A stretch of DNA of 41,318 nt from Planctomycetota bacterium (lineage in GTDB: Bacteria > Planctomycetota > Phycisphaerae > UBA1845): the NCBI GenBank assembly GCA_024278695.1, contig JAJRSR010000005.1, positions 1 to 41,318 on the forward strand, read 5' to 3'. This document shows, piece by piece, positions 9,756 to 18,950 of this stretch; within the stretch, counting starts at the first letter, position 1, and every line of letters starts with the position of its first letter. The position numbers and the translations under genes are program-made. The notes under the pieces are model-generated. The model did not search any database. It saw nothing but the letters and a program-made list of their open reading frames with translations, and was not told the DNA's origin.

Positions 9756-10748
9756 ATGAACGACCAACGGCGGGCAAGCGACGTGAAAGTAATCGACGGA
9801 TTGGACAAGCTCCCAGCCCCGGTAGCGCAATCCGTACTCACCATCGGTAACTTTGACGGCGTCCACCGCGGGCACCAACAACTGCTCGCTCAGGCCGGCC
9901 TGTTCGCGGCCAACACCGGCGGCCCCGTGATTGTCCTGACTTTCGAACCGCACCCGCTCACGATCGTCGCACCCGAGCACGCACCTCAACGGTTAATGTC
10001 TGGCACGGAAAAACACCGCGCACTCGCCGAGGCCGGTGCGGATATGGTCGTGGTCGCCAAGAGCGAACCGAAGCTGCTCGGACTGGAGCCGGAACAATTC
10101 GTGAACGACGTCATCTGGAAACAGTTTCATCCGACGCATATCGTCGAGGGGCCCAACTTCGGTTTTGGACGAAAACGACGCGGCACACCCGAAATGCTTG
10201 CCGAGCTTGCAGCGCAACACGGATGCGAGGTGCATATCCTCAAGCCCGTCACGCTGGAAATCGACGACCGCGACACGCTACTCGTATCAAGCACGGTGAT
10301 CCGTGACCTGATTCGGCAGGGCAAAGTGCGGCGGGCATCTCTATGCCTCGGGAAACCGTATGCCCTGCTCGGAACTGTGGTACGCGGCTCGCAACGTGGG
10401 CGCACCATCGGCGTACCCACGGCCAACTTAAAACCGGAGGATCAGCTTATCCCCGGCGAAAGTGTCTATTCAGGCTTGGCGCGGATCGGTAATGTGCAGC
10501 GCCCGTGCGCGATTAGCATCGGACGCACACCAACTTTTTCCGGTGGCGCGCTACAGGTTGAAGCCCACCTGCTCGACTTCGATGGCGACCTCTACGACCA
10601 GCCGATGCGACTGGAGTTTCACCGCCGGCTCCGGTATCAGCAAAAGTTTGAATCCACCGAGGCGCTCGCCGCCCAGCTTCAGCGAGACATCGCGGCCGTG
10701 CGGCAGGACGCCGGAACCATAGACACTACGGAGACTCACTCACCATGA
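9756..10748 (+). CDS. ribF: Bifunctional riboflavin kinase / FAD synthetase
   Basis: About 330 residues from the ATG at 9756; a GTG at 9783 is an alternative and the frame is open from 9708. The N-terminal FAD synthetase domain carries the nucleotidyltransferase motif LTIGNFDGVHRGH (about residues 28-40), EGPNFGFGRKRRG, and SSTVIRDLIRQGKV. The C-terminal flavokinase domain starts at LGTVVRGSQRGRTIGVPTAN and continues through the family's Ser/Tyr-rich strand region. By family knowledge it phosphorylates riboflavin to FMN and adenylates FMN to FAD in the cytoplasm. It overlaps the downstream DHH phosphoesterase gene by four bases (ATGA at 10745-10748). This matches a neighbourhood seen in many bacteria, where ribF lies near nrnA-type genes. 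Length and motifs are complete. Confidence 0.95.
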   Translation: MNDQRRASDVKVIDGLDKLPAPVAQSVLTIGNFDGVHRGHQQLLAQAGLFAANTGGPVIVLTFEPHPLTIVAPEHAPQRLMSGTEKHRALAEAGADMVVVAKSEPKLLGLEPEQFVNDVIWKQFHPTHIVEGPNFGFGRKRRGTPEMLAELAAQHGCEVHILKPVTLEIDDRDTLLVSSTVIRDLIRQGKVRRASLCLGKPYALLGTVVRGSQRGRTIGVPTANLKPEDQLIPGESVYSGLARIGNVQRPCAISIGRTPTFSGGALQVEAHLLDFDGDLYDQPMRLEFHRRLRYQQKFESTEALAAQLQRDIAAVRQDAGTIDTTETHSP

Positions 10749-11779
10749 GCAGCACGTTATCACGATCCTTCGATGAAGCCACTGCGACGATCGAACCTTG
10801 GAAACGACCGCTTCTCCTAACGCATGCCAAGCCGGACGGCGATGCGCTTGGCGCGATGGTGGCGATGTTTTCCAGTTTGCAGCAGCGCGGGGTTAATCCT
10901 GTCGCGATCGTGTTCGACGATATCCCCGACCGGTACCGGTTCTTGATTGATGCCACGCCGGTTCAGCGTCTCGGCAAAGACGTTGCGCTGAACGACCTGA
11001 GCACGTTGGACCTCGACGGCGTGATCGTACTTGACACGTGCAGCTACGGGCAGCTTGAACCAGTAGCCCACTGGTTACGCGAAAGCCCACTGCCCAAGTT
11101 CGTCGTCGATCATCACATGACGCGCGACGAGCTTGCCGACGGTTACCTTCTCGATAATACCGCGTCGGCCGCGTGTTTGATTCTATGGGAGTGGTTTCAA
11201 CACGAAGGCGTAACGATCAACCCGACCATGGCCAAGGCGCTCTATGTCGGCATCGCCACCGACACCGGCTGGTTTCGACACTCCAACACCGATGCACGAA
11301 CGCTATCGGCCGCGACAGAACTCGTGCGTAGTGGCGTGCGACCATTCGCCATGTATGACGCTTTGTTTCAACATGAATCATCCGCTCGGTTTCGACTTCG
11401 AGCGGCCGTCACGAGCAAGCTGGAGCTTCTCGCCGACGACGCGATTGCCGTGATGACACTACCCGCGGCGCTCCTCTCCGAAACCGGCGCAACGCTCTCC
11501 GATACGGAAGACTTGGTCAACGAACCGCTGCGCATCAGCGCCACCGTAGCGTCCGTATTTCTGGCGGAACACGAAGGCGACGTGATACGGGCCGGATTCC
11601 GAAGTCGGGCACCGCTCACCGATGGCGCTCCTGATGTGGACGTGGCTGCGGTGGCCAAACATTTCGGCGGCGGCGGACACCGCCGGGCATCTGGTGCAAG
11701 AATCAGCGCAACATTAGAGGACGCACGCCGTCAAGTGGTTGAGCATCTCACAAGCATCATCGAGCACCGGAAAGCCTGA
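10745..11779 (+). CDS. nrnA: DHH-DHHA1 phosphoesterase, NrnA-like oligoribonuclease / pAp phosphatase
   Basis: A 344-residue protein with the full DHH set of metal ligands: LLTHAKPDGDALG (His27, Asp31, Asp33), VIVLDTC (Asp97), VVDHHMT (His123/His124) and GIATDTGWF. The C-terminal DHHA1 domain ends in the substrate-binding glycine motif GGGGHRRASGA. The length matches bacterial NrnA, which degrades short RNA oligonucleotides and can dephosphorylate 3'-phosphoadenosine 5'-phosphate. The start ATG overlaps the ribF stop, so the pair is almost certainly one transcript. It lacks the extra domains of RecJ or GdpP, which argues against those alternatives. Confidence 0.88.
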   Translation: MSSTLSRSFDEATATIEPWKRPLLLTHAKPDGDALGAMVAMFSSLQQRGVNPVAIVFDDIPDRYRFLIDATPVQRLGKDVALNDLSTLDLDGVIVLDTCSYGQLEPVAHWLRESPLPKFVVDHHMTRDELADGYLLDNTASAACLILWEWFQHEGVTINPTMAKALYVGIATDTGWFRHSNTDARTLSAATELVRSGVRPFAMYDALFQHESSARFRLRAAVTSKLELLADDAIAVMTLPAALLSETGATLSDTEDLVNEPLRISATVASVFLAEHEGDVIRAGFRSRAPLTDGAPDVDVAAVAKHFGGGGHRRASGARISATLEDARRQVVEHLTSIIEHRKA

Positions 11780-12199
11780 GCCACGTGCTGGCAGGTAAAG
11801 GCCTTCAACAGACAATGGTACGTAGGACGACTGAACGACTCTCGCCACCACGGTCCGATATCATCTCGTCCAAAACTCGAACGTCCGAGAATCGCAGCAG
11901 CACAACCAACGACCTACTTTACCCCGCCGAAATGACCACAAAACTTCTTGCATCTTGTCGCCGGAAATCGTACTTGTTTCATTTGGAAGACTGTTGGGTA
12001 ACTATCCGCAGCGATAGAGGCGCTTCCCGGCTGCGCGTATGTGGGCACTGGTCATCAAGACGCTGTCCACGCTCTCGCAACTGTGACACCACGGAGTCAT
12101 TCGCGCACGCAGCGAGTGATCACGGCAAACGCTATTGACGCAAACGCCGCACGACGCCAAACCCAACGCCGAAGCGCTTCCTTTGTAAGGGGGGAACAA
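11780..12199. other. Non-coding spacer (420 bases) upstream of the TadG-like gene
   Basis: Open frames exist here, including 11785-12138, but their composition is not protein-like and none has a ribosome site. The last 60 bases are rich in GACGC/AACGCC-type short repeats before the strong AAGGGGGG ribosome site at 12187-12194. The spacer must hold the promoter of the following gene, but I could not pick a convincing one. Confidence 0.5.
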
Positions 12200-14023
12200 A
12201 TGCAGACACACAGAAGAACTTCAAAAACCCAGAAGCGCCGAGCCGTTGTGGCGGTGATGGTCACAGTAGCAATGGTCGTACTGTTGGGGTTTGCCGCCCT
12301 CACCATTGACGTCGGCGCGATGTACAACGCCCGTGCAGAACTGCAACGCACGGCCGATGCCTCCGCTCTGGCGGCGGCCTCCATGCTCACCGATTTCAGC
12401 CAGGGCGACCCGGCCGGAGCAGCCCGAATCGCGGCACAGGATATGGCCACCGCGAACAGGGTATTGGGGCGACCCATGCTGCTCGATCCGGCGACCGACG
12501 TCGTCCTTGGACGATCCAACTACAACGCCGACACGAACACCTTTGCGTTCTCACCAACGGAAATCTTTCCGGACGCGATACGGGTAAGCGTACGCATGTC
12601 CGAAGACTCTCCAAACGGCCGGATGTCGCTGTTCTTCGCCGGCATTTTGGGAAAATCCTCAACGGCGCTCTCCGCTTCCGCGATCGCGATCATGCTCCCG
12701 CGTGATATCGCCATCGTGGCCGACTTGTCAGGGTCTCACAATGACGACAGCGAACTGCGTAACTACCGGGTGACGCAAATCAACATCCATTCCGTATGGG
12801 ACGCACTACCGGGCGGGATCGACGATGTCAGCGGCAGCTTGTGGAACGAGTCTGAGATTCCCGCGAACTGGGTTGAACCGGGCGGTGACATTCCTCAGGC
12901 AGCGGGACCAGCTTGGGGTTTCATGCAGGATCTCGGGTTTGGAACCGTCGATATTGACGAAAACTACGACCCAACGAGCGACACCGGCCTCATTAACCTA
13001 GCCTACAACCAGAACTGGAACGACACGCAGCTCGAAAGCGCCCTCTACGCTCAGGGGTATGTGGCCAGCGAGGTCAATGCGATCATGTCGTCGGACTATG
13101 ACGGCAACGGCGCGTATCAGTATCGCGTCGCGGCGGCACTTGGCCTGGCGTTTTGGAACAGCGGACATCCCGGAGGCCTCTGGTCTCAGCGCGGCGTGGC
13201 ACCAGCCGACACCGGCAACGCCAACAACTGGGTGGGTCGAACTGAACTCGAATGGACTGAAGCCATCCTCGGAAACACCATCAATGAATCCGAAGATATT
13301 TGGCTCGACTACATCGACAGCTACATGTCGCGAACATGGTCACGGCTCTATCAAGCAAACGCTGACTTCCGCTACAGCTTCGGCGCGAAAACGTTCATGA
13401 ACTATCTCTTGGAACGCCGCCCCACGAGCAGCCAGACGCCGGAGTTGGCCGGCATTCCGACGCAGCCGATGCAGGCCGTCAAGGGTGCCGTACGTCGAAT
13501 GATGGACACCATCATCTCAATCGACACCGACGATCAGGTTTCGCTGGAGGTCTACGGTACGACCGCACGCCATGAAATGGACCTGACCTCAAACTTTAAC
13601 GCAATCAGCGACCGGCTCAGCAGCATGCAGGCGGCCCACTACGATGGTTGGACGAATATGGGCGGCGGTATTGATCGTGGCATCGAAGAACTCACCAGCT
13701 CACGAGCGCGCACGACGTCCCGCAAAGTCATTATCTTGCTCACGGATGGTAACGCCAACGTCGATGCCAACGGAGCCTACCCGACCAATTCCGGCGGCAG
13801 GGCTTACGCCTTGTCAGCCGCATCGAGAGCGGCCGCAGCCGGAATCGATATCTTCACCATCAGCGTCGGTGCGGGCGCGGACACCGCAACCATGCAACAA
13901 ATCGCCGATATGGGGAGCGGCGAGCACTTCTATGCCGTCGGTTCGATCGACCAGTACAGCGCACAACTAGACGCCATTTTCAACCAGCTCGGTGGGCGTC
14001 GACCGGTACAACTAATTCAATAA
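12200..14023 (+). CDS. TadG-like membrane-anchored protein with a split von Willebrand factor A domain
   Basis: The ATG at 12200 is fixed by AAGGGGGG just upstream; the frame is open from 12041 but the extra residues look non-coding. The result is 607 residues. The N-terminus is a basic leader and one membrane helix, then IDVGAMYNARAELQRTADASALAAA, the hallmark of TadE/TadG-like pilus-associated proteins. A VWA domain follows with its metal site in three parts: DLSGS at residue 175, the Thr of TNMGGG at 485 and the Asp of LLTDGNAN at 516. About 300 residues separate the first two parts, far more than in ordinary VWA domains, so 200 or more residues are inserted inside the fold. The insert is Asp/Asn/Trp-rich. 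The protein is probably exposed outside the cytoplasmic membrane. No other tad gene is adjacent. Confidence 0.82.
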   Translation: MQTHRRTSKTQKRRAVVAVMVTVAMVVLLGFAALTIDVGAMYNARAELQRTADASALAAASMLTDFSQGDPAGAARIAAQDMATANRVLGRPMLLDPATDVVLGRSNYNADTNTFAFSPTEIFPDAIRVSVRMSEDSPNGRMSLFFAGILGKSSTALSASAIAIMLPRDIAIVADLSGSHNDDSELRNYRVTQINIHSVWDALPGGIDDVSGSLWNESEIPANWVEPGGDIPQAAGPAWGFMQDLGFGTVDIDENYDPTSDTGLINLAYNQNWNDTQLESALYAQGYVASEVNAIMSSDYDGNGAYQYRVAAALGLAFWNSGHPGGLWSQRGVAPADTGNANNWVGRTELEWTEAILGNTINESEDIWLDYIDSYMSRTWSRLYQANADFRYSFGAKTFMNYLLERRPTSSQTPELAGIPTQPMQAVKGAVRRMMDTIISIDTDDQVSLEVYGTTARHEMDLTSNFNAISDRLSSMQAAHYDGWTNMGGGIDRGIEELTSSRARTTSRKVIILLTDGNANVDANGAYPTNSGGRAYALSAASRAAAAGIDIFTISVGAGADTATMQQIADMGSGEHFYAVGSIDQYSAQLDAIFNQLGGRRPVQLIQ

Positions 14024-14054
14024 TGATCGGAGGAAGAGATCGCGTCTGGGTGAC

Positions 14055-14081
14055 GCGGCGCACCGTGCAGCGGTGCGCCGC
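14055..14081. terminator. Strong hairpin between convergent genes, possible bidirectional terminator
   Basis: The arms at 14055-14065 and 14071-14081 are perfect 11-base complements with a five-base loop (TGCAG). The hairpin sits between the TadG-like gene ending at 14023 and pntB ending at 14126 on the other strand. There is no T-run on either side, so it may only block or protect RNA 3' ends. Confidence 0.5.
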
Positions 14082-14125
14082 CTAGCCCTTGCGCGAGAAA
14101 GCGCGGCAGCTCATCAGGGTGTGAT

Positions 14126-15607
14126 CTACAGTTCCTTCACCGCCGCGATCAGTTCCATAAACGCCTTCTTGCCATCGTTGAAAAACATCAACGTCTTATC
14201 CTCAGCGAAGAGCGGGTTCGGAATCCCCGCAAAACCAGGACTGAGGCTACGCTTGATGACCACTACGGTGCGGCTCTTGTTAATTTCAATGATCGGCATA
14301 CCAGCGATCGGAGAGTCCGGATCAGTTAAGGCCACGGGGTTCACCACGTCGTTTGCGCCAATCACCAACGCCACATCCACGGTATCCAACGTCGGGTTCA
14401 CCGCGTCCATCTCAAGCAGTTTGTCGTAAGGCACATCAGCCTCAGCCAGCAGCACGTTCATGTGCCCCGGCATACGTCCGGCCACCGGATGAATCGCAAA
14501 CTCAACGGTCGTGCCACGGGCTTCGAGAACATTGGCCAAGTCGCGCACGGTATGCTGTGCCTGAGACACAGCCATACCGTACCCCGGTACAATCATGACA
14601 CGCTGCGCATCTTCGAGCAACATGGCGATCTCATCGGCCGACGTGGATTTCACTTTACCTTCGTAGACGTCATCCGCCGAAGGACCATCGGAACTGGACG
14701 CACCCATCGTCGCGAACATGACATTCGCGAGCGAGCGGTTCATCGCCTTGCACATGATCCCTGTCAAGATGAGACCAGACGCCCCAACCAGCGATCCTGC
14801 GACGATCAGCACGTTGTTGTTAATCACGAAACCGGTCGCACAAGCAGCGAGTCCGGAATAGGAATTGAGCAACGCAATCACCACCGGCATGTCGGCCCCA
14901 CCGATCGAAAGCGTAATCAACACACCCAAGGCGGCCGCCACAATGACAAGCAGCCAATACCACATGGCCGTCGTTGGGTTCATCACCACGGCCGCGCATA
15001 ATCCAACCGCAGCCAGTGCCGTGAACAGGTTGATCGCATGACGCCCAGGCAAACAGATGGAACTGCTCATCCAGTATTTCTTGCCGCCGATGGTGATCTT
15101 CATCTCGGCGAGCTTGGCGAACGCGATCAGGCTTCCCGTCAGTGTGACCGCGCCGATCAGGCCCGATAGCGCCGTGGCGACAAGAAGCTGCGTCGAAAGA
15201 CCCACGTGGGTAGCGGATTCCGAAGCCTCAGCGGCCTCACCCGTGACATGCACCGCAGCCATCACGATCGTCAGCTCGGCACCGGCCACCAGAAACGAGG
15301 CCGCTCCGCCCAAACCGTTGAAGATCGCCACCATCTGCGGCATGCCGGTCATGGGCACCTTCAGCGCCATCACCAAACCAACCACAGAACCAAGCGCAAG
15401 CCCAACCACAATCCAAGTCCACGACACCACCCCGCCGCCCCAAAGCGTAGCGACAATGGCAATGAGCATCGCGAGCGAACCCATCAGGTTGCCACGGACG
15501 GCCGTGCGCGGGTGCGTCAGCCCCTTCAAGCCGCGAATAAACAACACACTCGCGACCAGATAAGCCACGTTTTGAATGATTGTAGTTGTATCGGTTGACG
15601 GATCCAC
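14126..15607 (-). CDS. pntB: NAD(P) transhydrogenase, beta subunit
   Basis: A 493-residue protein starting with GTG at 15607, which has AGGAAGGG nine bases upstream. The first two-thirds are about nine membrane helices. The last third is the NADP(H)-binding dIII domain, with VIVPGYGMAVSQAQ, VEFAIHPVAGRMPGHMNVLL and DVALVIGANDVVNPVA, all standard for PntB, and it ends in the usual MFFNDGKKAF. With the two alpha subunits it forms the proton-translocating transhydrogenase, which uses the proton gradient to make NADPH from NADH. It is the last gene of the pntAA-pntAB-pntB operon, with a 14-base gap. The length matches the family. Confidence 0.96.
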   Translation of the reverse strand: MDPSTDTTTIIQNVAYLVASVLFIRGLKGLTHPRTAVRGNLMGSLAMLIAIVATLWGGGVVSWTWIVVGLALGSVVGLVMALKVPMTGMPQMVAIFNGLGGAASFLVAGAELTIVMAAVHVTGEAAEASESATHVGLSTQLLVATALSGLIGAVTLTGSLIAFAKLAEMKITIGGKKYWMSSSICLPGRHAINLFTALAAVGLCAAVVMNPTTAMWYWLLVIVAAALGVLITLSIGGADMPVVIALLNSYSGLAACATGFVINNNVLIVAGSLVGASGLILTGIMCKAMNRSLANVMFATMGASSSDGPSADDVYEGKVKSTSADEIAMLLEDAQRVMIVPGYGMAVSQAQHTVRDLANVLEARGTTVEFAIHPVAGRMPGHMNVLLAEADVPYDKLLEMDAVNPTLDTVDVALVIGANDVVNPVALTDPDSPIAGMPIIEINKSRTVVVIKRSLSPGFAGIPNPLFAEDKTLMFFNDGKKAFMELIAAVKEL

Positions 15608-15621
15608 AGCGTGAGCCCTTC

Positions 15622-15903
15622 CTACTTCTTGCGAAACATCGCTAACATGCGATGCGACACGACGAACCCACCCACGACATTCACCATCGCCAACGTAATC
15701 GCGATCGTACCCAGGGCTGTCGGGAACGCCCCCTTATCAGCACCAGCAGCGACCAACGCACCCACCACCGCAATACCGGAAATCGCATTCGACCCGGACA
15801 TCAACGGTGTGTGCAGCGTCGGCGGCACCTTCGTGATAATCTCAAACCCCACGAAAATCGCGAGCATCAGAATCGTCAGCAATCCGACGAGATCCGTTTC
15901 CAT
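15622..15903 (-). CDS. pntAB: NAD(P) transhydrogenase, small membrane alpha-2 subunit
   Basis: A 93-residue membrane protein with three hydrophobic helices (LLTILMLAIFVGFEII, then ISGIAVVGALVAAGA, then LGTIAITLAMVNVVGGFVV) and the motif VPPTLHTPLMSGSNAISGI, which is highly conserved in the C-terminal membrane part of transhydrogenase alpha subunits. Here the alpha chain is split into two genes, an arrangement known from Rhodospirillum and many other bacteria. Its ATG (15903-15901) directly abuts the stop of the upstream alpha-1 gene with no spacer, so translational coupling is likely. Confidence 0.94.
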   Translation of the reverse strand: METDLVGLLTILMLAIFVGFEIITKVPPTLHTPLMSGSNAISGIAVVGALVAAGADKGAFPTALGTIAITLAMVNVVGGFVVSHRMLAMFRKK

Positions 15904-17097
15904 CTAGTTTTCCTCTGCCTTTGCAGGTTCGGGGGCGAGCGGCGGCAGCTTCAGAATCTCACGAATCCGAGCATTCACCACGTCGCCGTCACGTGCCACG
16001 ATCGTATCACAGTGGACCTGGTTTTCCATATCGAGGGCCAACGCGCCCTCCTTGTCCGTAAGTTCTTTGAATAGCGTCAGCAAGTTTCGGGCGTACATCT
16101 GCGACGCATGGAACGGAATGGTCGAGGCCAAGTTCGTCGGACCGGTGATGGTGACGCCATGCGCCACGACCGTCTCGTCGGCCTTGGTCAGTTCGCAGTT
16201 GCCGCCGCGCTCCGCCGCAAGGTCCACAATGATCGAACCCGGCATCATGCCCTTGACCATCTCCCCGGTCACAATCACGGGAGACTGCCGACCCGGAATC
16301 GCAGCGGTCGTAATGATGATATGGCTGTCGGCACAGACGCCGGCCATAAACTCCCGCTGCTTGCGAATGAAATCCTCACCCATTTCCTTGGCGTAACCGC
16401 CCTTATCCTCAGCGCCGCCCGTTTCGAGGTCCATCTCGACAAACTTCGCACCGAGGCTCTCGATCTGTTCTTTCACCGCAGGTCGCACGTCATAAGCGGA
16501 AACAATCGCCCCAAGGCGCTTGGCCGTGGCGATCGCCTGCAAGCCCGCGACCCCGGCACCTACCACCAGTACGTGCGCTGGCTTAATCGTCCCCGCAGCA
16601 GTCATAAACATCGGAAACATGCGCGGTGCCATGTCGGCCGCCAGCAGTACGGCCTTATACCCGGCCACCGTCGCCATCGAAGACAACACGTCCATGCTCT
16701 GTGCGCGTGTGATGCGCGGGATCATCTCGAGCGCAAACGCGATCACGTTCTTCGCGGCCAACTCCTGAATCGCGCCGGGCTCCCCAAGCGGATCCATCAT
16801 CGCCAGCACAATTTGCCCAGACCGCATCAGCTCAAGATCAGCCCGTCCGGCGGCCTGGTTGGCCCCGAAGCCCCGCACCTGAAAAATAGCATCGGTCGCA
16901 CTAAACACGGTCGCCCGATCAGGCACAACCGTGGCCCCACGCTCCGCGTAGGCTTCATCCGGGTAGCCGGCCGCATTACCCGCTCCGGCCTCAATCACCA
17001 TCTCATGCCCGGCCTTCGCCAGGGCAGTGGCCGAGTCCGGGATCAGGGCGACACGCCGCTCACCAGGGAAAGTTTCTTTGGGAACTCCGATTTTCAT
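15904..17097 (-). CDS. pntAA: NAD(P) transhydrogenase, NAD-binding alpha-1 subunit
   Basis: About 397 residues from the ATG at 17097, or 400 from the in-frame ATG at 17106; neither has a strong ribosome site. The start MKIGVPKET is shared with alanine dehydrogenase and PntA. The NAD-binding Rossmann motif is VLVVGAGVAGLQAIATAKRLGA and the transhydrogenase-specific stretch is GYAKEMGEDFIRKQ. These, with the downstream pntAB and pntB, rule out alanine dehydrogenase. The soluble dI domain binds NAD(H) and docks on the membrane subunits at the cytoplasmic side. Confidence 0.95.
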   Translation of the reverse strand: MKIGVPKETFPGERRVALIPDSATALAKAGHEMVIEAGAGNAAGYPDEAYAERGATVVPDRATVFSATDAIFQVRGFGANQAAGRADLELMRSGQIVLAMMDPLGEPGAIQELAAKNVIAFALEMIPRITRAQSMDVLSSMATVAGYKAVLLAADMAPRMFPMFMTAAGTIKPAHVLVVGAGVAGLQAIATAKRLGAIVSAYDVRPAVKEQIESLGAKFVEMDLETGGAEDKGGYAKEMGEDFIRKQREFMAGVCADSHIIITTAAIPGRQSPVIVTGEMVKGMMPGSIIVDLAAERGGNCELTKADETVVAHGVTITGPTNLASTIPFHASQMYARNLLTLFKELTDKEGALALDMENQVHCDTIVARDGDVVNARIREILKLPPLAPEPAKAEEN

Positions 17098-17475
17098 GCT
17101 ACGCATTCCAGCGATGTTTCAGTTCCGGCGGCAGCACCCACCAAGCACCCGCGCTCGCCGTCTCTCCGATCGAGTGGGCACCATACCGCACATCGACGCC
17201 CCATGCCACCAAGATGCAGACGAACACCCAATCTGCTGAGATTCCACAGTGAATCACCGGTGGCAGCAGGCTAATCGCCCTTTCGAGGTGTTCCTACAAC
17301 CCCTCCGCACCCTGTTTGCTCGACTCCAAAATCAGGAATGGCAGTTTGCGTGCCACGTCTCCCATTTCGCAGCCCCAAGAGCACAAAAAACATCTGCATG
17401 CCAAAAAGTCATGGTCCGCCGCCGCTACCCAACGAGTTCAAAAGGGGGTTCCAGTGGTCTCCGCTATGCGTCGAG
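17098..17475. other. Non-coding spacer (378 bases) upstream of pntAA
   Basis: No convincing gene is seen on either strand. It should contain the pnt promoter and the 3' end of the SGNH-hydrolase transcript. I could not identify a promoter, terminator hairpin or riboswitch with confidence. Confidence 0.5.
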
Positions 17476-18792
17476 CTAGTGCGACGGTTCGAGCCATCCC
17501 CGTTCCACGAGAAAAGCGTAGACCGCATCGGCCGCTAACCGGTGGGCCAACGCATTCGGGTGAATGTCATCCGGGAACAGACGGCTCCCTTCCAGCCCAT
17601 TGGCCCGCGCGTACTGCCGATACACCGGTGCCAAGTCGAGCAGCGGCACCTTGTATCGATGACAAAACTCAGCCAGCCAATCCTGCGGGCGCGACCATTC
17701 GCCCTCCGGCCTGTCGATCTGATAAGCTGTAGGAAAATAGACAATGGCGAAGGATAGCCCGCTGTCATGAGCGGCCGAGGTGATCCAGGCCAAACTTTCA
17801 CCAGTCATTCGAAGCGCCTCTTGGATATGCGGCGCGTCGAATTGATCGATAATCGTCTTGGGCGCGTAGGCGGTTTCGCGAGCCTTGAGTTCGTCGCGCG
17901 TCGGGCCGAACCATTGAAACGTCAGCGCCCGGCTCATACGAAACAAGCCCGACCACTCAAGTACAGACGGCTCCGGTGGCGCAAGGTCTTTGGTTCGTCC
18001 GCCGTACTTGACGACCCTGAACTTCTGCCCGATGTCATTCAAGCAAAACACCTGCACGATCACGTCAGGCTCATAACGAAAGCCCTGTGCCATAAGAAGA
18101 TCGTACTCTTGCCACGGCGAGTACCCTATGACAGATGCGTTCACTACAGAAAGATGCGCATCGCCGCTTGCCTTTTTGGCTTTCGTCTCGATCAGACGCA
18201 CAAACCCGTCTTCGTCGTTGACGCCCTGCCCAAACGCAACCGAATCACCAAGAAACAATACGCGATGTTCGTCTGCGCGTTTCTCGTAGGAGACTAGCGG
18301 ACCACGCAGACCGTGTTCGTTGATCCCGTAGCTTGCAGAGCCATCGTTGTATTCAAAGCCGGGTCGAAACGTCCAATACCGCGTCGGGTGCGGCACCATG
18401 ATTTCGACCTTCGGCCTGATGGCCCGGTAGCCGACCGTGGCAGCCCTATCCGCAGAAACAAGCAACAGCGGGCAAGCACTCGCCAGAGCGACGCGGCTCC
18501 ACCAACGAGCCACACGCGCGCGAAGCCGTACCAACAGGATGAGCAACCCGATACCCGTAGCCAATCCGACATGGCCCCAAAGCGCCTGCCGCAATGCCGA
18601 GAACTGCCAATCCGCCAGGATCAATCCCCATCGATGCATTTCCCATCGGATCAACAACCCCAACGATACGACGACCAAATAGGCGAGCACGACAGACAGG
18701 CAGACGATGAACGCGCGCCGACCATCGCGCATCCCAGGCAAGCTGGAAGAACGCCCTTCGACCTCAGTTGGGGATGCAGCAGGCTCGACCAT
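17476..18792 (-). CDS. Membrane-anchored SGNH/GDSL-family hydrolase
   Basis: A 438-residue protein. Three hydrophobic segments occupy roughly residues 27-50, 75-90 and 100-115, placing the catalytic part outside the membrane. The SGNH blocks are present: block I VLFLGDSVAFGQG with nucleophile Ser184, a Gly near 223 (SVIGYSPWQEY), block III CLNDIG with Asn252, and block V DDIHPN with Asp408 and His411. The family includes esterases, lipases and polysaccharide O-acetyl-modifying enzymes. Membrane-bound versions often act on cell-surface glycans, so an acetyl-esterase or transferase is possible here but cannot be read from sequence. It sits alone between non-coding spacers. Confidence 0.84.
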   Translation of the reverse strand: MVEPAASPTEVEGRSSSLPGMRDGRRAFIVCLSVVLAYLVVVSLGLLIRWEMHRWGLILADWQFSALRQALWGHVGLATGIGLLILLVRLRARVARWWSRVALASACPLLLVSADRAATVGYRAIRPKVEIMVPHPTRYWTFRPGFEYNDGSASYGINEHGLRGPLVSYEKRADEHRVLFLGDSVAFGQGVNDEDGFVRLIETKAKKASGDAHLSVVNASVIGYSPWQEYDLLMAQGFRYEPDVIVQVFCLNDIGQKFRVVKYGGRTKDLAPPEPSVLEWSGLFRMSRALTFQWFGPTRDELKARETAYAPKTIIDQFDAPHIQEALRMTGESLAWITSAAHDSGLSFAIVYFPTAYQIDRPEGEWSRPQDWLAEFCHRYKVPLLDLAPVYRQYARANGLEGSRLFPDDIHPNALAHRLAADAVYAFLVERGWLEPSH

Positions 18793-18950
18793 CGCTACGA
18801 TTATACGCGATGTGCGGACGCCGTCGCATGAGATTCAAAAAACACCAACACAACACACAAGAGACCCGCGACACCAAAGCGCCGCGGGCCTCTACGGGGG
18901 GAGATAAACCCTGGATGTTCGATCGGGCGATCAGCCCACTCGAACCTATT

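Noticed and set aside
11785-12138. Open frame of 117 codons after nrnA
   Set aside because: No ribosome site, no recognisable domain and Ser/Arg/Thr-rich composition typical of a non-coding frame.
12110-12170. GEMM-I (c-di-GMP) riboswitch-like string: GGCAAAC followed by GACGCAAA before the TadG-like gene
   Set aside because: Only six bases separate the two elements, leaving no room for the internal stem of GEMM-I, and the rest of the fold is not visible.
16108-17274. Long plus-strand open frame (388 codons) opposite pntAA
   Set aside because: Shadow of the highly conserved transhydrogenase gene; the translation is His/Arg-rich and has no domain.
18865-18888. GC hairpin after the T-H-N-G lipoprotein as a terminator
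   Set aside because: Only a six-base stem, and the T-run on the minus strand is more than 20 bases away.
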